A stretch of DNA of 64,000 nt, taken from the NCBI RefSeq assembly GCF_902497625.1, contig NZ_CABVGX010000031.1, forward strand, positions 1 to 64,000. The letters run 5' to 3'. Below the pieces are notes generated by a model that saw nothing but the letters and a program-made list of their open reading frames with translations, did not search any database and was not told the DNA's origin. The position numbers and the translations under genes were made by a program. Below, piece after piece: positions 8,095-17,107 of this stretch. The stretch's first letter is position 1. Each line of letters opens with the position of its first letter. This DNA is from Pseudomonas fluorescens (GTDB lineage: Bacteria; Pseudomonadota; Gammaproteobacteria; Pseudomonadales; Pseudomonadaceae).

Positions 8095-8408
8095 GAAAGT
8101 TCTCCATGGCGGACAATGAGTCAGCTCGACGCTGGGTCGGGCGTGCCGCACTGGGCGTCAGAGATCTCTGAGGGCGTGCGGTCCAGGAATTTTTGGACAG
8201 GGATGTTAAGCGATGGTTAACGTTTCGGGGATCGCGCTCACACGCGAGATGGGCAAGATCCAGATGCGCTCTCGCTGGCAGGCTCCGCTCGCCACCCTGA
8301 ATCGGGTTCAGCGCTGAATCCCGCTACAATTAGAGTTCCGCAGTACATCCAACGGGAACCCTGAGCTCCAGGGTGGGAGCGAAGCGTGCTCGCCAACAGG
8401 ACTTCGCT
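8095..8408. other. Intergenic region with a degenerate REP
   Basis: 314 bases between the DUF2790 start and the end of mtlZ. It holds the direct repeat at 8204-8220 and a single worn REP half (GGGAGCGAAGCGTGCTCGCC, about 8371-8392). No gene is visible. Confidence 0.6.
8204..8220 (-). promoter_or_regulatory. Candidate OmpR-family direct repeat before the DUF2790 gene
   Basis: Read on the minus strand the site is TTAACC-ATCGC-TTAACA, two near-identical hexamers at 11-base spacing, 110-126 bases upstream of the DUF2790 ATG. The spacing is that of tandem OmpR/PmrA/PhoP-family half sites. Which regulator, if any, binds it cannot be told. Confidence 0.3.
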
Positions 8409-9353
8409 TCAGTGTAGAGCGAGCTGCTGCCGATAGGGCAGATCCGGCCCTGTTTTGCTGCAGGTCAGCGCTGCAGCCTGCACTGCAAACCGCAGCATCT
8501 CGTCGAGCTGCTCCCGGCTCAACCGGCTCACGCCTGCAATCGAATCCAGCTCATGCTCGGTCAGCCAGGTTATCAGGGCGGCTTGAAACGTATCGCCGGC
8601 ACCCACGGTGTCGGCAATGCTCACAGTGCATGCCGGCACTGACCATGAACCGTGCTGACGGCTGAACACTGACGCGCCGTCGCCACCACGGGTCAGAAAT
8701 ACCAGCTGACAGCGGTGCTGCAGCCAGCCTTCGATAATTCGCTGGGGATCCTGTCCGGGATACAGCAGGCTCAAGTCTTCGTCGCTGACCTTGATCAGGT
8801 CTGCGAGGGCAACCAACGTGGCCATGCGCGAACGCCATACCTCAATGTCCGGTTCGGGATTGAGCCGCACATTCGGGTCGAGGCTGATCAGGCGTTTGCC
8901 GCTTTCGCGTTGCACCAGTTCCAGAAGGGTGTCGGCGATCGGTTGCACCACCAGCGAAAACGAACCGATGTGCAGTCCGCGTATTTCCGGGCCCAAGTGC
9001 GGCAGGTGTTCAGCCTTCAACTGCCGATCCGCACAGCCTTCACCGCGAAAGCTGTAGTGGGGTGAGCCATTGGCGCCGACTGCAACCATCGCCAGCGTGG
9101 TGGGCGCGACGGAGTCGATGAGGTAGTCCGGGCGCACGCCTTCTTCCTGCAAGACCTGTTGCAAGCGACGGCCCAGATAGTCCGTAGACAGACCGGCAAA
9201 CAGCGCGGCGTCGACGCCCAGGCGGCGCAAACCTACCGCGACGTTGAACGGCGAGCCACCGGCAATGGCCTTGAAACTGATTTTTGAGGCCAGCCCGCTG
9301 GCGTCTTCTTCACTGAAAAAATCAAACAGCGCTTCGCCACACACCAGATACAT
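8409..9353 (-). CDS. mtlZ: Fructokinase of the mannitol operon, PfkB family
   Basis: 314 aa ribokinase/PfkB-type sugar kinase, expected to phosphorylate the fructose made by mannitol dehydrogenase. Seen: the GGSPFNVAVGLRRLG substrate-binding opening near residue 37, SLDPNVRLN in the middle, and the C-terminal PfkB signature DTVGAGDTFQAAL with the catalytic Asp. The start at 9353 (MYLVCGEALFDFF) is the family N-terminus; an upstream in-frame extension lies inside the gene before. It is the last gene of the operon, 13 bases after mtlY, matching mtlEFGKDYZ described in P. fluorescens. Confidence 0.92.
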   Translation of the reverse strand: MYLVCGEALFDFFSEEDASGLASKISFKAIAGGSPFNVAVGLRRLGVDAALFAGLSTDYLGRRLQQVLQEEGVRPDYLIDSVAPTTLAMVAVGANGSPHYSFRGEGCADRQLKAEHLPHLGPEIRGLHIGSFSLVVQPIADTLLELVQRESGKRLISLDPNVRLNPEPDIEVWRSRMATLVALADLIKVSDEDLSLLYPGQDPQRIIEGWLQHRCQLVFLTRGGDGASVFSRQHGSWSVPACTVSIADTVGAGDTFQAALITWLTEHELDSIAGVSRLSREQLDEMLRFAVQAAALTCSKTGPDLPYRQQLALH

Positions 9354-9366
9354 AATTGCTCGCTCT

Positions 9367-10863
9367 TCAGAGGGTTGCGACATGCTGTTGATAGCGTTCA
9401 TAGGCCTGCTGACAGACCGCCACATTGTCCGGGATCGGCCGGGTTTCGCTGGCCGGATCGAGTTTTACGCAGCGCTCGCACAACTGCGCGAGACTTTCTT
9501 CATGGCCATTTTCCCGGAACACGCACCACGCCGCCTGAATCGCCGCGCCGAGGGCGGCGGCTTCGCTTTGCTCGGTGCAGATGACCGGGGTATTCATGAT
9601 GTCGGCGACAATCTGCCGCCATACTGCGCTTTTCGAGCCGCCGCCGGTCAGGCAGATGCGGCGGCTTTGTAATCCATTGTGGCGCAACAGGTCCAGCCCG
9701 TAGCGCAAACCGAAGGTGGTGCCTTCGACGACGGCGCGACACAGGTTGGCCTGCGTCAGGTTGGTCATGGTCAAACCGTGCAGACTAGCGGTGGCGTGGG
9801 GCAGGGCGGGGACGCGTTCACCGTTGAAGAACGGCAGCATGCACACGCCCTCGGCACCGATTGGTGCTTGCGCGACTCGATCGTTGAACGTGTCGATGTC
9901 GAGGTCGAACAGTTCGCGAATCACGCCGGTGGCGTTGGTCAGGTTCATCGTGCAGATCAGCGGCAGCCAGCCACCGCTGGATGAACAGAACGTCGCGACC
10001 GAGGCGTCGGGGCTGACGGTCGGCTGGTCTGCGTAGGCATACACCGTGCCCGAGGAACCCAGGCTCATGGTGATTGCGCCGGGGTGGATATTGCCAGTGC
10101 CGATCGCCCCCATCATGTTGTCGCCGCCACCGCTGGAGACCTGCGCCTGCGGGTTGATCCCCAGATGCGCGGCGATTTCAGGCAGGATCGTGCCAACCGC
10201 TTGCTGCGCGTCAATCAGTTGCGGCAGCGCAGCCTGCAGGCGTCCGTCGGGATCGATGTGACGTAGCAGCTCCATATCCCACTGGCGGCTGCGCACGTTG
10301 AAGTAGCCGGTGCCGGAGGCATCGCCGTATTCACTGCAGGCGCGGCCGGTGAGCCAGAAGTTCAGATAGTCGTGGGGCAACAGAACGTGGGCGATGTGGG
10401 CAAAAACATCGGGGTGGTGCTCTTTGGTCCACAGTAGTTTCGAGACGGTGTAGCCCGGCGCGATCACCACCCCGAGGCGATCCAGCGAACCCTGTTCGCC
10501 GCCGAGGTGCGTGAGCAGCCGATCGTTTTGCGCGGTGGATTCGGTGTCGCACCACAACTTGGCCGGACGTAATGGCTGCCCTTGCGCATCCAGCAAAACC
10601 AGACCGTGTTGCTGGCCGGAGACGCCAATGCCGAGTATATCCCGGCCATCGACATCGGCCGCGACCAGTGCCAGGCGAGTCGCCAGGGTGAATGCCTCCA
10701 GCCATTGCGAAGTGCCCTGCTCGCGGCAGCCGTTGGCGCCGATGATCAACGTGTGCGCGGCGGCACCCTGGCCCAAGACCTGTCCGCTGCGGGCATCCAG
10801 GACAATGGCTTTGGTGCCTTGGGTGCCGCAGTCAATGCCGAGGAATAGTTGTTGGTTTGCCAT
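9367..10863 (-). CDS. mtlY: Xylulokinase of the mannitol/arabitol operon
   Basis: 498-aa FGGY-family sugar kinase, expected to phosphorylate D-xylulose formed when the polyol dehydrogenase oxidises D-arabitol. Seen: the N-terminal GIDCGTQGTKAIVLD phosphate loop, the SGQQHGLVLLD region with the substrate-side residues, and GGGSKSAVWRQIVADI with ALGAAIQAAW in the C-terminal ATP domain. CCAAGG lies 7 bases before the ATG at 10863. It follows mtlD after a gap of about 155 bases occupied by a REP pair, so transcript continuity across that hairpin is assumed rather than shown. Confidence 0.92.
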   Translation of the reverse strand: MANQQLFLGIDCGTQGTKAIVLDARSGQVLGQGAAAHTLIIGANGCREQGTSQWLEAFTLATRLALVAADVDGRDILGIGVSGQQHGLVLLDAQGQPLRPAKLWCDTESTAQNDRLLTHLGGEQGSLDRLGVVIAPGYTVSKLLWTKEHHPDVFAHIAHVLLPHDYLNFWLTGRACSEYGDASGTGYFNVRSRQWDMELLRHIDPDGRLQAALPQLIDAQQAVGTILPEIAAHLGINPQAQVSSGGGDNMMGAIGTGNIHPGAITMSLGSSGTVYAYADQPTVSPDASVATFCSSSGGWLPLICTMNLTNATGVIRELFDLDIDTFNDRVAQAPIGAEGVCMLPFFNGERVPALPHATASLHGLTMTNLTQANLCRAVVEGTTFGLRYGLDLLRHNGLQSRRICLTGGGSKSAVWRQIVADIMNTPVICTEQSEAAALGAAIQAAWCVFRENGHEESLAQLCERCVKLDPASETRPIPDNVAVCQQAYERYQQHVATL

Positions 10864-10902
10864 GGTGGATCCTTGGAGTGTCAGGTCAATCTGGGTGAAG
10901 CC

Positions 10903-10994
10903 AATCGCGAGCAGCCTCACTCCCACATTGGATGTTCGGTGGACACGGACTTTGGTACGACTTCGATCCTTGTGGGAGCGAGCCTGCTCGCGAT
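10903..10994. repeat. REP doublet between mtlD and mtlY
   Basis: Left arm ATCGCGAGCAGCCTCACTCC and right arm TGTGGGAGCGAGCCTGCTCG are imperfect reverse complements separated by about 50 bases. Inside an operon such hairpins can trim or stabilise mRNA segments, so gene output on the two sides may differ. Confidence 0.85.
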
Positions 10995-11018
10995 AGCGCT
11001 ATCCAGTCCCCGCAATAA

Positions 11019-12491
11019 TCAAGCCAGCACCCGCTCAAGCGTCTGCGTCACGCCCACATCCCGCAGGCTGTTACAGCACCACTCAAACGCCGCGATGAAC
11101 TCCGCTGATTGTGGAATGATCGTGCCGAAGATTTCCTCAACCTGCAGCAGCCTCTGCGTGATCAACGCATCGTCGGCTACCATCGCCTGGCAAAATGCTG
11201 CGCGAGGATCCGGGACGGTGTAGGTGACGCCATTCTCATCAACTCCCTTCAAATAGAGCGCCCAGGCCGCCACCACCAACGCCGCGCGCCGGGTATCACG
11301 GCCTTCGGCAATCAGCCGGTTGATCGTCGGCACGGTGAACTTGGGAAATTTTGACGAGCCGTCGGAGCACACGCGCTCAAGCTGATCGGCAATCGCCTGA
11401 TTGGAGAAACGCGCCACCAGGGTGTTCTTGTATTCCGTCAGGTCGATTCCCGGCACTGGTGACAACTGAGGCGTCACGTCCAGGTCCATGTACGCGCGCA
11501 TGTATCGCACAAACAGTGGGTCGTTCATGGTCTCGTGGACGAAGCGATAGCCCTTCAAAAACCCCAGATAGGTCAATGCCAGATGGCTGCCGTTGAGCAG
11601 TTTGATCTTCATCTCTTCGTATGGCGTGACGTCGTCGGTGAACTGCACACCGACCTTTTCCCAGGCTGGACGTCCATTGACGAACGCGTCTTCCAGCACC
11701 CACTGCACGAACGGCTCGCACACCACCGGCCAGGCATCGTCGAGCGCGTGTTTGTCGGCCAGCTGCAGGCGATGTTGGGTGCTGGTCATTGGCGTGATGC
11801 GGTCGACCATCGCATTCGGAAAACTGACGTTGCTATCGATCCAGTCGCGTAACGCCGGATCGCGCAGGGCCGCGAAAGCCAGCAGCGCCTTGCGCGTGAC
11901 GGCGCCGTTGTGCGGCAGGTTATCGCAGGACATCAGCGTGAATGCTGGCGTGCCGGCGGTGCGGCGTTTGGTCAAGGCTGCGCAGAGAAAACCGAACACT
12001 GTTTCAGGTTGGTCCGGATGGGCCAGGTCGTGCTGGATCTGCGGCAAGTGCGCCATGAATTCGCCGTTACTGTCGTCGATGCAATAGCCGCCTTCGGTGA
12101 TGGTCAGCGAGACAATGCGAATCTCGGGACTGGCGAGTTTGTCGATCAGCGCCTGGGCACCGTCCTCGGCCAGCAGCATGTCGCGAATCGCGCCGATGAC
12201 GCGCACTTCGGTGTCTTCGCTGTCGCCCAGCTCGAACAGGGTGAACAGGTAATCCTGCTCGCGCAAATCGTCGCGGGCGCGGCGGTCTTCGGCGCGCAGG
12301 CCAACCCCGCAAATCGCCCAGTCGAGGCCTTCGCCGGTGTTCATCAAGGCATCGGTGTACCAGGCCTGATGCGCGCGGTGGAAACCGCCGACGCCGATGT
12401 GCGCGATGCCTTGGCGGATTTCGCTGAGGGTGTAGGCGGGCAGCATCACTTCAGGTGCGAGGTGGTGCAGGTTCGGTTTATTGAGTTTCAT
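11019..12491 (-). CDS. mtlD: Mannitol 2-dehydrogenase, long-chain polyol dehydrogenase
   Basis: 490 aa, very close to the known 493-aa enzyme of P. fluorescens, which oxidises D-mannitol to D-fructose (and D-arabitol to D-xylulose) with NAD. Seen: the nucleotide-binding GVGGFHRAHQAWYTD near residue 34, then SCDNLPHNG, and the catalytic block KIKLLNGSHLALTYLGFLKGY, whose Lys and Asn-His are active-site residues in this family. It is zinc-independent and cytoplasmic. The start at 12491 follows AGAGAGCC by about 5 bases. It lies 16 bases after mtlK. Confidence 0.96.
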   Translation of the reverse strand: MKLNKPNLHHLAPEVMLPAYTLSEIRQGIAHIGVGGFHRAHQAWYTDALMNTGEGLDWAICGVGLRAEDRRARDDLREQDYLFTLFELGDSEDTEVRVIGAIRDMLLAEDGAQALIDKLASPEIRIVSLTITEGGYCIDDSNGEFMAHLPQIQHDLAHPDQPETVFGFLCAALTKRRTAGTPAFTLMSCDNLPHNGAVTRKALLAFAALRDPALRDWIDSNVSFPNAMVDRITPMTSTQHRLQLADKHALDDAWPVVCEPFVQWVLEDAFVNGRPAWEKVGVQFTDDVTPYEEMKIKLLNGSHLALTYLGFLKGYRFVHETMNDPLFVRYMRAYMDLDVTPQLSPVPGIDLTEYKNTLVARFSNQAIADQLERVCSDGSSKFPKFTVPTINRLIAEGRDTRRAALVVAAWALYLKGVDENGVTYTVPDPRAAFCQAMVADDALITQRLLQVEEIFGTIIPQSAEFIAAFEWCCNSLRDVGVTQTLERVLA

Positions 12492-12507
12492 CACAGGCTC
12501 TCTGGAA

Positions 12508-13611
12508 TCAGGCAGCAACGCGCAGCGGACGAGTCAGCGCCACGCCGTCGGCATCGAATAAATGGCAGTGTTCGGCGTCCAGGTGCAGGCTCAGGGTTTC
12601 GCCGTAACGGCTGGCGAGGTCGCCGCGTACGCGCATCGTCAGTGCTTCACCGGCGGTGGTGATGAGGTGGCAGAAGGTGTCGCTGCCCAGTCGTTCGCTG
12701 ACGTCAGCGGTGACTTGCAGCGTGCAATCGCCGGGTTGGGCCAGTTGCAGATGTTCCGGTCGAATACCCAATGTCACGGCGCCGCCGACATTGAGACTGG
12801 CGCCGCTCAACGGCAGGTTGATGCGCGTGCCGGCGTCCAGCAGGACTTCGCAGTGCTGGCTGTCCACGCGGGTGAGTTTGCCTTTGAGGAAACCCATTTT
12901 CGGCGTGCCGAGGAAACCCGCGACAAACAGGTTGGCGGGTTGATGATAGAGGTCCAGCGGGGAGCCGACCTGCTCGACCTTGCCGCCGTTCAAGACCACC
13001 ACTTTGTCGGCCATGGTCATGGCTTCGACCTGATCATGGGTGACGTAAATCATGGTGGCCTGCAGGTCTTTGTGCAGGCGCAACAGCTCCAGGCGCATTT
13101 GCACGCGCAGCGCCGCATCGAGGTTGGACAGCGGTTCATCGAACAGGAAGATTTTCGGATTACGTACGATTGCCCGACCAATTGCCACGCGCTGGCGCTG
13201 GCCGCCAGAAAGTTGTTTCGGCTTGCGTTCAAGCATCGGCCCGAGCTCGAGAATGCGCGCCGCTTCAGCGACTTTTTTCTCCACTTCGGCCTTGGGTACG
13301 CCAGCCAGATCAAGCGCGAACGACATGTTTTTGCGCACGCTCATGTGCGGGTACAGGGCGTAGGTCTGAAACACCATCGCCAGATCGCGCTTGGCCGGGC
13401 TGACTTCGGTGATGTCGCGGCCATCGAGTTCGATGGTGCCGCCGCTGACTTCTTCCAGGCCGGCGATCAGGCGCAGCAGGGTGGATTTGCCACAGCCCGA
13501 GGGGCCGACGAAGACCACGAATTCCTTGTCGTTCACTTCCAGGTCGATGCCTTTGATGATGGAAAAGCCTTCGAAGCCTTTTTGCAGATTCTTGATTTTC
13601 AGGTTGGCCAT
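12508..13611 (-). CDS. mtlK: Polyol ABC transporter ATP-binding protein (MalK/UgpC type)
   Basis: 367 aa. The ATPase domain has Walker A GPSGCGKST near residue 38, signature LSGGQRQRVAIGRA near 135, and Walker B IFLFDEPLSNLD. The C-terminal third (from about 240) is the OB-fold regulatory domain of CUT1 sugar importers (GIRPEHLQL). It energises uptake through the MtlF and MtlG permeases. GGAGG lies 9 bases before the ATG at 13611; an ATG two codons earlier is also possible but sits too close to that site. A REP pair fills the gap between it and mtlG. Confidence 0.93.
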   Translation of the reverse strand: MANLKIKNLQKGFEGFSIIKGIDLEVNDKEFVVFVGPSGCGKSTLLRLIAGLEEVSGGTIELDGRDITEVSPAKRDLAMVFQTYALYPHMSVRKNMSFALDLAGVPKAEVEKKVAEAARILELGPMLERKPKQLSGGQRQRVAIGRAIVRNPKIFLFDEPLSNLDAALRVQMRLELLRLHKDLQATMIYVTHDQVEAMTMADKVVVLNGGKVEQVGSPLDLYHQPANLFVAGFLGTPKMGFLKGKLTRVDSQHCEVLLDAGTRINLPLSGASLNVGGAVTLGIRPEHLQLAQPGDCTLQVTADVSERLGSDTFCHLITTAGEALTMRVRGDLASRYGETLSLHLDAEHCHLFDADGVALTRPLRVAA

Positions 13612-13661
13612 GATCATGGGCCTCCGCAATTTATTATTCGTTTGAGCCTTGCAGGCTTTTT

Positions 13662-13752
13662 TGTGAGAGCGAGCCTGCTCGCGAATGCGGTGTGTCATTT
13701 ACCAATGATGGTGACTGACACGGCACCTTCGCGAGCAGGCTCGCTCCCACAG
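13662..13752. repeat. REP doublet between mtlG and mtlK
   Basis: Arms GTGAGAGCGAGCCTGCTCGC (from 13664) and GCGAGCAGGCTCGCTCCCAC (13731-13750) are inverted and nearly perfect, about 45 bases apart. Confidence 0.88.
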
Positions 13753-13776
13753 GAAATCGCATTAGATTGAGCACCT

Positions 13777-14606
13777 TCATTTCACGGCGCCGAACGACAG
13801 GCCGCGGACCAGTTGTTTCTGGCTGATCCAGCCGAAGATCAGGATCGGTGCGCAGGCCAGGGTCGACACCGCCGACAACTTGGCCCAGAACAAACCTTCC
13901 GGGCTTGAATACGAGGCGATCAGCGCGGTGAGGGGCGCGGCTTTCGATGAGGTCAGGTTGAGCGACCAGAACGCCTCGTTCCAGCACAGAATCAGTGACA
14001 GCAGCACCGTCGAAGCGAGCCCGCCCTTGGCGATCGGCAGCAGTACGCGGACCATTTCCTGCCACAGCGTCGCACCGTCCAGCCGCGCCGCTTCGAGGAT
14101 GTCTTTGGGGATGTCCTTGAAGTAGGTGTAAATCATCCAGACCATAATCGGCAGGTTGATCAGCGTGTAGATCACGATCAGTGCAATGCGCGTATCGAGC
14201 AGGCCGAAACTCTTGGCCAGCAGGTAAATCGGCATCAGCACGCCCACCGGTGGCAGCATTTTGGTCGAGAGCATCCACAGCAACGTGCCCTTTGTGCGCT
14301 GGGTTTCGTAGAACGCCATCGAGTAGGCCGCGGGCACCGCGATCAGCAGGCACAAGGCGGTGGCGCTGAAGGAAATCACCACCGAATTCAGGCGAAGCTG
14401 AAATAATCGCTGCGCTCGTTGATGTGCAGGTAGTTTTCCAGCGTCGGCGTGAAGATGAACTGCGGCGGCGTGGCGAAGGCGTCGATTTCGGTTTTGAAAC
14501 TGGTCAGCACCATCCAGAAAATCGGAAAGAAAATCAGGATCGCGATGGCCCAGGCCAGGCTGCCGAGCAACAGGCTTTGCAAACGACGGGATTGTTGGAG
14601 AGTCAT
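13777..14606 (-). pseudogene. mtlG: Polyol ABC transporter permease, frameshifted
   Basis: Two adjoining frames together make one CUT1 permease of about 276 aa. The first (from ATG at 14606) runs through the first membrane segment to ERSDYFSFA and then stops at TGA (14388-14390). The second begins directly after it and holds the remaining segments and the EAA loop (EAARLDGATLWQEMVRVLLP), ending FGAVK at 13777. Adding one G so that TGAATT becomes TGGAATT restores FAWNSVVISFSATA, which is the expected family sequence at this point. So a one-base deletion is the simplest reading. It could be a true mutation, a sequencing error, or less likely programmed frameshifting. If real, the MtlE-F-G-K importer has only one intact membrane subunit and mannitol uptake should suffer. 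Confidence 0.88.
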
Positions 14607-14614
14607 GGCGGGCC

Positions 14615-15541
14615 TCAGGCTTTGTCGGTCAGGTTTTTGCCGATCATTCGCACCAGCACGATGGCCGCGATGTTGGCAATCACCACCGCGATCAGGCCCC
14701 CGGCGGAGGCCATGCCGACATCGAACTGCACCAGTGCCTGGTTGTAGATCAGGTAGGCGAGGTTGGTCGAGGCATACCCGGGGCCGCCGTTGGTGGTGGT
14801 GAAGATTTCAGCGAATACCGAGAGCAGGAAGATGGTTTCGATCATCACCACCACTGCAATCGGCCGCGCCAGGTGCGGCAGGGTCAGGTGCCAGAAAATT
14901 GCAATGGGCCCGGCACCGTCCAGACGCGCGGCTTCTTTCTGTTCCTGATCCAGCGACTGCATCGCGGTCATCAGGATCAGGATCGCGAAGGGTAGCCATT
15001 GCCAGGACACAATGATGATGATCGACAGCAGCGGGTAGTGCGCCAGCCAGTCCACCGGTTGCGCGCCGAACAGTTTCCAGATGTAGGCCAGGATCCCGGA
15101 AACCGGATGGAAAATCAGGTTCTTCCAGATCAGCGCGCCGACGGTGGGCATGATGAAGAACGGCGAGATCAGCATGACCCGCACGATGCCGCGGCCGAGA
15201 AACTCACTGGCTTCGAGCAACGCACTGATCAACACGCCGAGCACCACGCTGATCAACAGTACGCTGCCAACCAGCAGCAAGGTGTTGGTGGCGCCGGGCA
15301 TGAAGCCTGAATCAGTCAGGAAGTACGTGAAGTTCTCCAGCCCGACAAACTCGTTTTCACCGGGATAGAGCAGGTTGTAGCGGATCAGCGAGAAATATAC
15401 GGTCATGCCCAGCGGCACGATCATCCACAGCAGCAATAACGCCACCGAGGGGCTCACCAGAAACCAGCCGGGATTGGCCAGGCGGTTTTTACGCAGCGGT
15501 TGGGGGATGTCCATGTGAGCTTTTGCAGTTGAGGTATTCAT
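14615..15541 (-). CDS. mtlF: Polyol ABC transporter permease, first subunit
   Basis: 308-aa inner-membrane permease of the MalF/UgpA class with about six hydrophobic segments, the first at residues 27-47 (PGWFLVSPSVALLLLWMIVPLG), and the EAA loop EAARLDGAGPIAIFWHLTLPHL that docks onto MtlK. The start is uncertain: ATG at 15541 (MNTSTAKAHMDI) fits known relatives but has a weak ribosome site; ATG at 15514 would be 9 residues shorter. It ends 8 bases before mtlG. A REP pair lies in the gap to mtlE. Confidence 0.9.
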   Translation of the reverse strand: MNTSTAKAHMDIPQPLRKNRLANPGWFLVSPSVALLLLWMIVPLGMTVYFSLIRYNLLYPGENEFVGLENFTYFLTDSGFMPGATNTLLLVGSVLLISVVLGVLISALLEASEFLGRGIVRVMLISPFFIMPTVGALIWKNLIFHPVSGILAYIWKLFGAQPVDWLAHYPLLSIIIIVSWQWLPFAILILMTAMQSLDQEQKEAARLDGAGPIAIFWHLTLPHLARPIAVVVMIETIFLLSVFAEIFTTTNGGPGYASTNLAYLIYNQALVQFDVGMASAGGLIAVVIANIAAIVLVRMIGKNLTDKA

Positions 15542-15597
15542 GGCAATAAAACCAATTAGCGATAGGCGAATGAAGATCAACTGTAGGAGCGAAGCTT

Positions 15598-15692
15598 TTG
15601 TGGCGAGGGGGCGTGCCCCCGTTCGGCTGCGAAGCAGTCGCCAGTTCTGGCACCGCTTCGCGATCTAACGGGGGCAAGCCCCTTCGCCACAA
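15598..15692. repeat. REP doublet (GGCGAGGGGGC type) between mtlE and mtlF
   Basis: Arms TGTGGCGAGGGGGCGTGCCC (15599 on) and GGGGGCAAGCCCCTTCGCCA (15670 on) are inverted around a smaller inner palindrome. This REP class differs from the GAGCAGGCTCGC class elsewhere, and is the same class from which the large arrays at 37931-38473 are built. It follows the binding-protein gene, where such hairpins commonly protect the highly expressed mRNA segment. Confidence 0.88.
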
Positions 15693-15717
15693 CCGCTGTC
15701 TCTTATGAGTAAGCCGG

Positions 15718-17028
15718 TTACTTCGGGTAACCCGCGCGCTTCATCTCCCGCTCAGTGGTTTGCTGTGCTGCGCTAAGTGCCTGGTCGACTGTGGTCTGGC
15801 CGATGAGCGCTGCCGAGAACAATTTGCCGACCTGCGTCCCGACTGCCTGAAACTCGGGAATGGTCACCAACTGAATGCCGATGTAAGGCACCGGCTTGGC
15901 GCTCGGCTTGCTGGGGTCGGCCGCTTTGAGCGACTCCAGCGTGACTTTGGCGAACGGCGCGGCATTCATGTAGGCCTCGCTGTAGGTCGAGGCGCGAGTG
16001 CCCGGCGGCACGTTGGCAATGCCGTCTTTTTCCGCGACCAGTGCGCCGTATTCTTTCGAGGTAGCCCAGGCGCTGAAGGTTTTTGCGGCGTCCTTGGCTT
16101 TGGAGCTGGTTGGGATCGCCAGTGCCCAGGAATAGAGCCAGGCCGAACCTTTGTCCGTGGTTTCATGCGGCGCGAAGGTGAAGCCGACATGCTCGCTGAC
16201 TTTGCTCTGGGTCTTGTCGGTGACGAAAGAGCCGGCAACGCTGGCATCCACCCAGATCGCGCACTTGCCGCTATTGAATAGCGCCAGGTTTTCGTTGAAC
16301 CCGTTGCTGGAAGCACCCGGCGGGCCGGATTTCTTCATGGTGTCGACGTAGAAATTCAGCGCGTTTTTCCACTCCGGGCCGCTAAATTCAGGTTTCCACT
16401 GTTCGTCGAACCAGCGCGCGCCGTACGCGTTGGCGACCGTGGTGATCAACGCCATGTTCTCGCCCCAGCCGGCCTTGCCGCGCAGGCAAATGCCGTACTG
16501 CTCTTTGTCTTTGTTGGTCAGCTTGCTGGCGAATTCGCTGATTTGCGTCCAGGTCGGGCGCTCAGGCATGGTAAGCCCGGCCTCCTTGAACAAATCAGTG
16601 CGGTAGTAGGTGATCGAGCTTTCAGCGTAAAACGGCAGCGCGTACAGAGATCCCTTGACCGACAGGCCTTCGCGTACCGATGGAAAGACGTCATCGAACG
16701 CGTAAGTCGCTGGCAGATCCTTCATCGGTTCCAGCCAGCCCTTGGCGCCCCAGAGTGCAGCTTCGTACATGCCGATGGTCAGCACGTCGAACTGGCCGCC
16801 CTGGGTCGCGATGTCCGTGGTCAGGCGCTGACGCAGCACGTTTTCTTCCAGAACCACCCAATTGAGCTTGATCTCCGGATGCTCGGTCTCGAAGGTTTTC
16901 GAGAGTTTTTGCATGCGAATCATGTCGCTGTTGTTGACGGTGGCGATGGTCAGGGTCTGGGCGCCGAGGCTGACGCTGCTGAGGGTCATGCAGGTGAGGG
17001 CGAGCAAGGTTTTTACACAAGGTTGCAT
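15718..17028 (-). CDS. mtlE: Polyol-binding periplasmic protein of the ABC importer
   Basis: 436 aa with a signal peptide (cleavage near SLGAQT, residue 23). It belongs to the extracellular solute-binding family 1 (MalE-like): TIATVNNSDMIRMQKLSKTFE at the mature N-terminus, GQFDVLTIGMYEAALWGAKGWL, and the RPTWTQISEFASKL domain hinge. It delivers mannitol, sorbitol or arabitol to MtlF/MtlG. AAGGAG lies 7 bases before the ATG. First gene of the operon; the operator candidates for MtlR sit 80-150 bases upstream. Confidence 0.94.
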   Translation of the reverse strand: MQPCVKTLLALTCMTLSSVSLGAQTLTIATVNNSDMIRMQKLSKTFETEHPEIKLNWVVLEENVLRQRLTTDIATQGGQFDVLTIGMYEAALWGAKGWLEPMKDLPATYAFDDVFPSVREGLSVKGSLYALPFYAESSITYYRTDLFKEAGLTMPERPTWTQISEFASKLTNKDKEQYGICLRGKAGWGENMALITTVANAYGARWFDEQWKPEFSGPEWKNALNFYVDTMKKSGPPGASSNGFNENLALFNSGKCAIWVDASVAGSFVTDKTQSKVSEHVGFTFAPHETTDKGSAWLYSWALAIPTSSKAKDAAKTFSAWATSKEYGALVAEKDGIANVPPGTRASTYSEAYMNAAPFAKVTLESLKAADPSKPSAKPVPYIGIQLVTIPEFQAVGTQVGKLFSAALIGQTTVDQALSAAQQTTEREMKRAGYPK

Positions 17029-17107
17029 CGAGCACTCCTTTTCTGCACCGGGTGGGTTACAGAAGGACAGTTATTGTTTTTGTGTCTTCCGGGGGCTGGA
17101 AGAATGT

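Noticed and set aside
12562..13770. 402-codon frame opposite mtlK
   Set aside because: Antisense shadow of a conserved ATPase gene; runs through a REP element.
13777..14382. Separate small permease gene
   Set aside because: It begins mid-domain without a ribosome site and continues the broken mtlG frame exactly.
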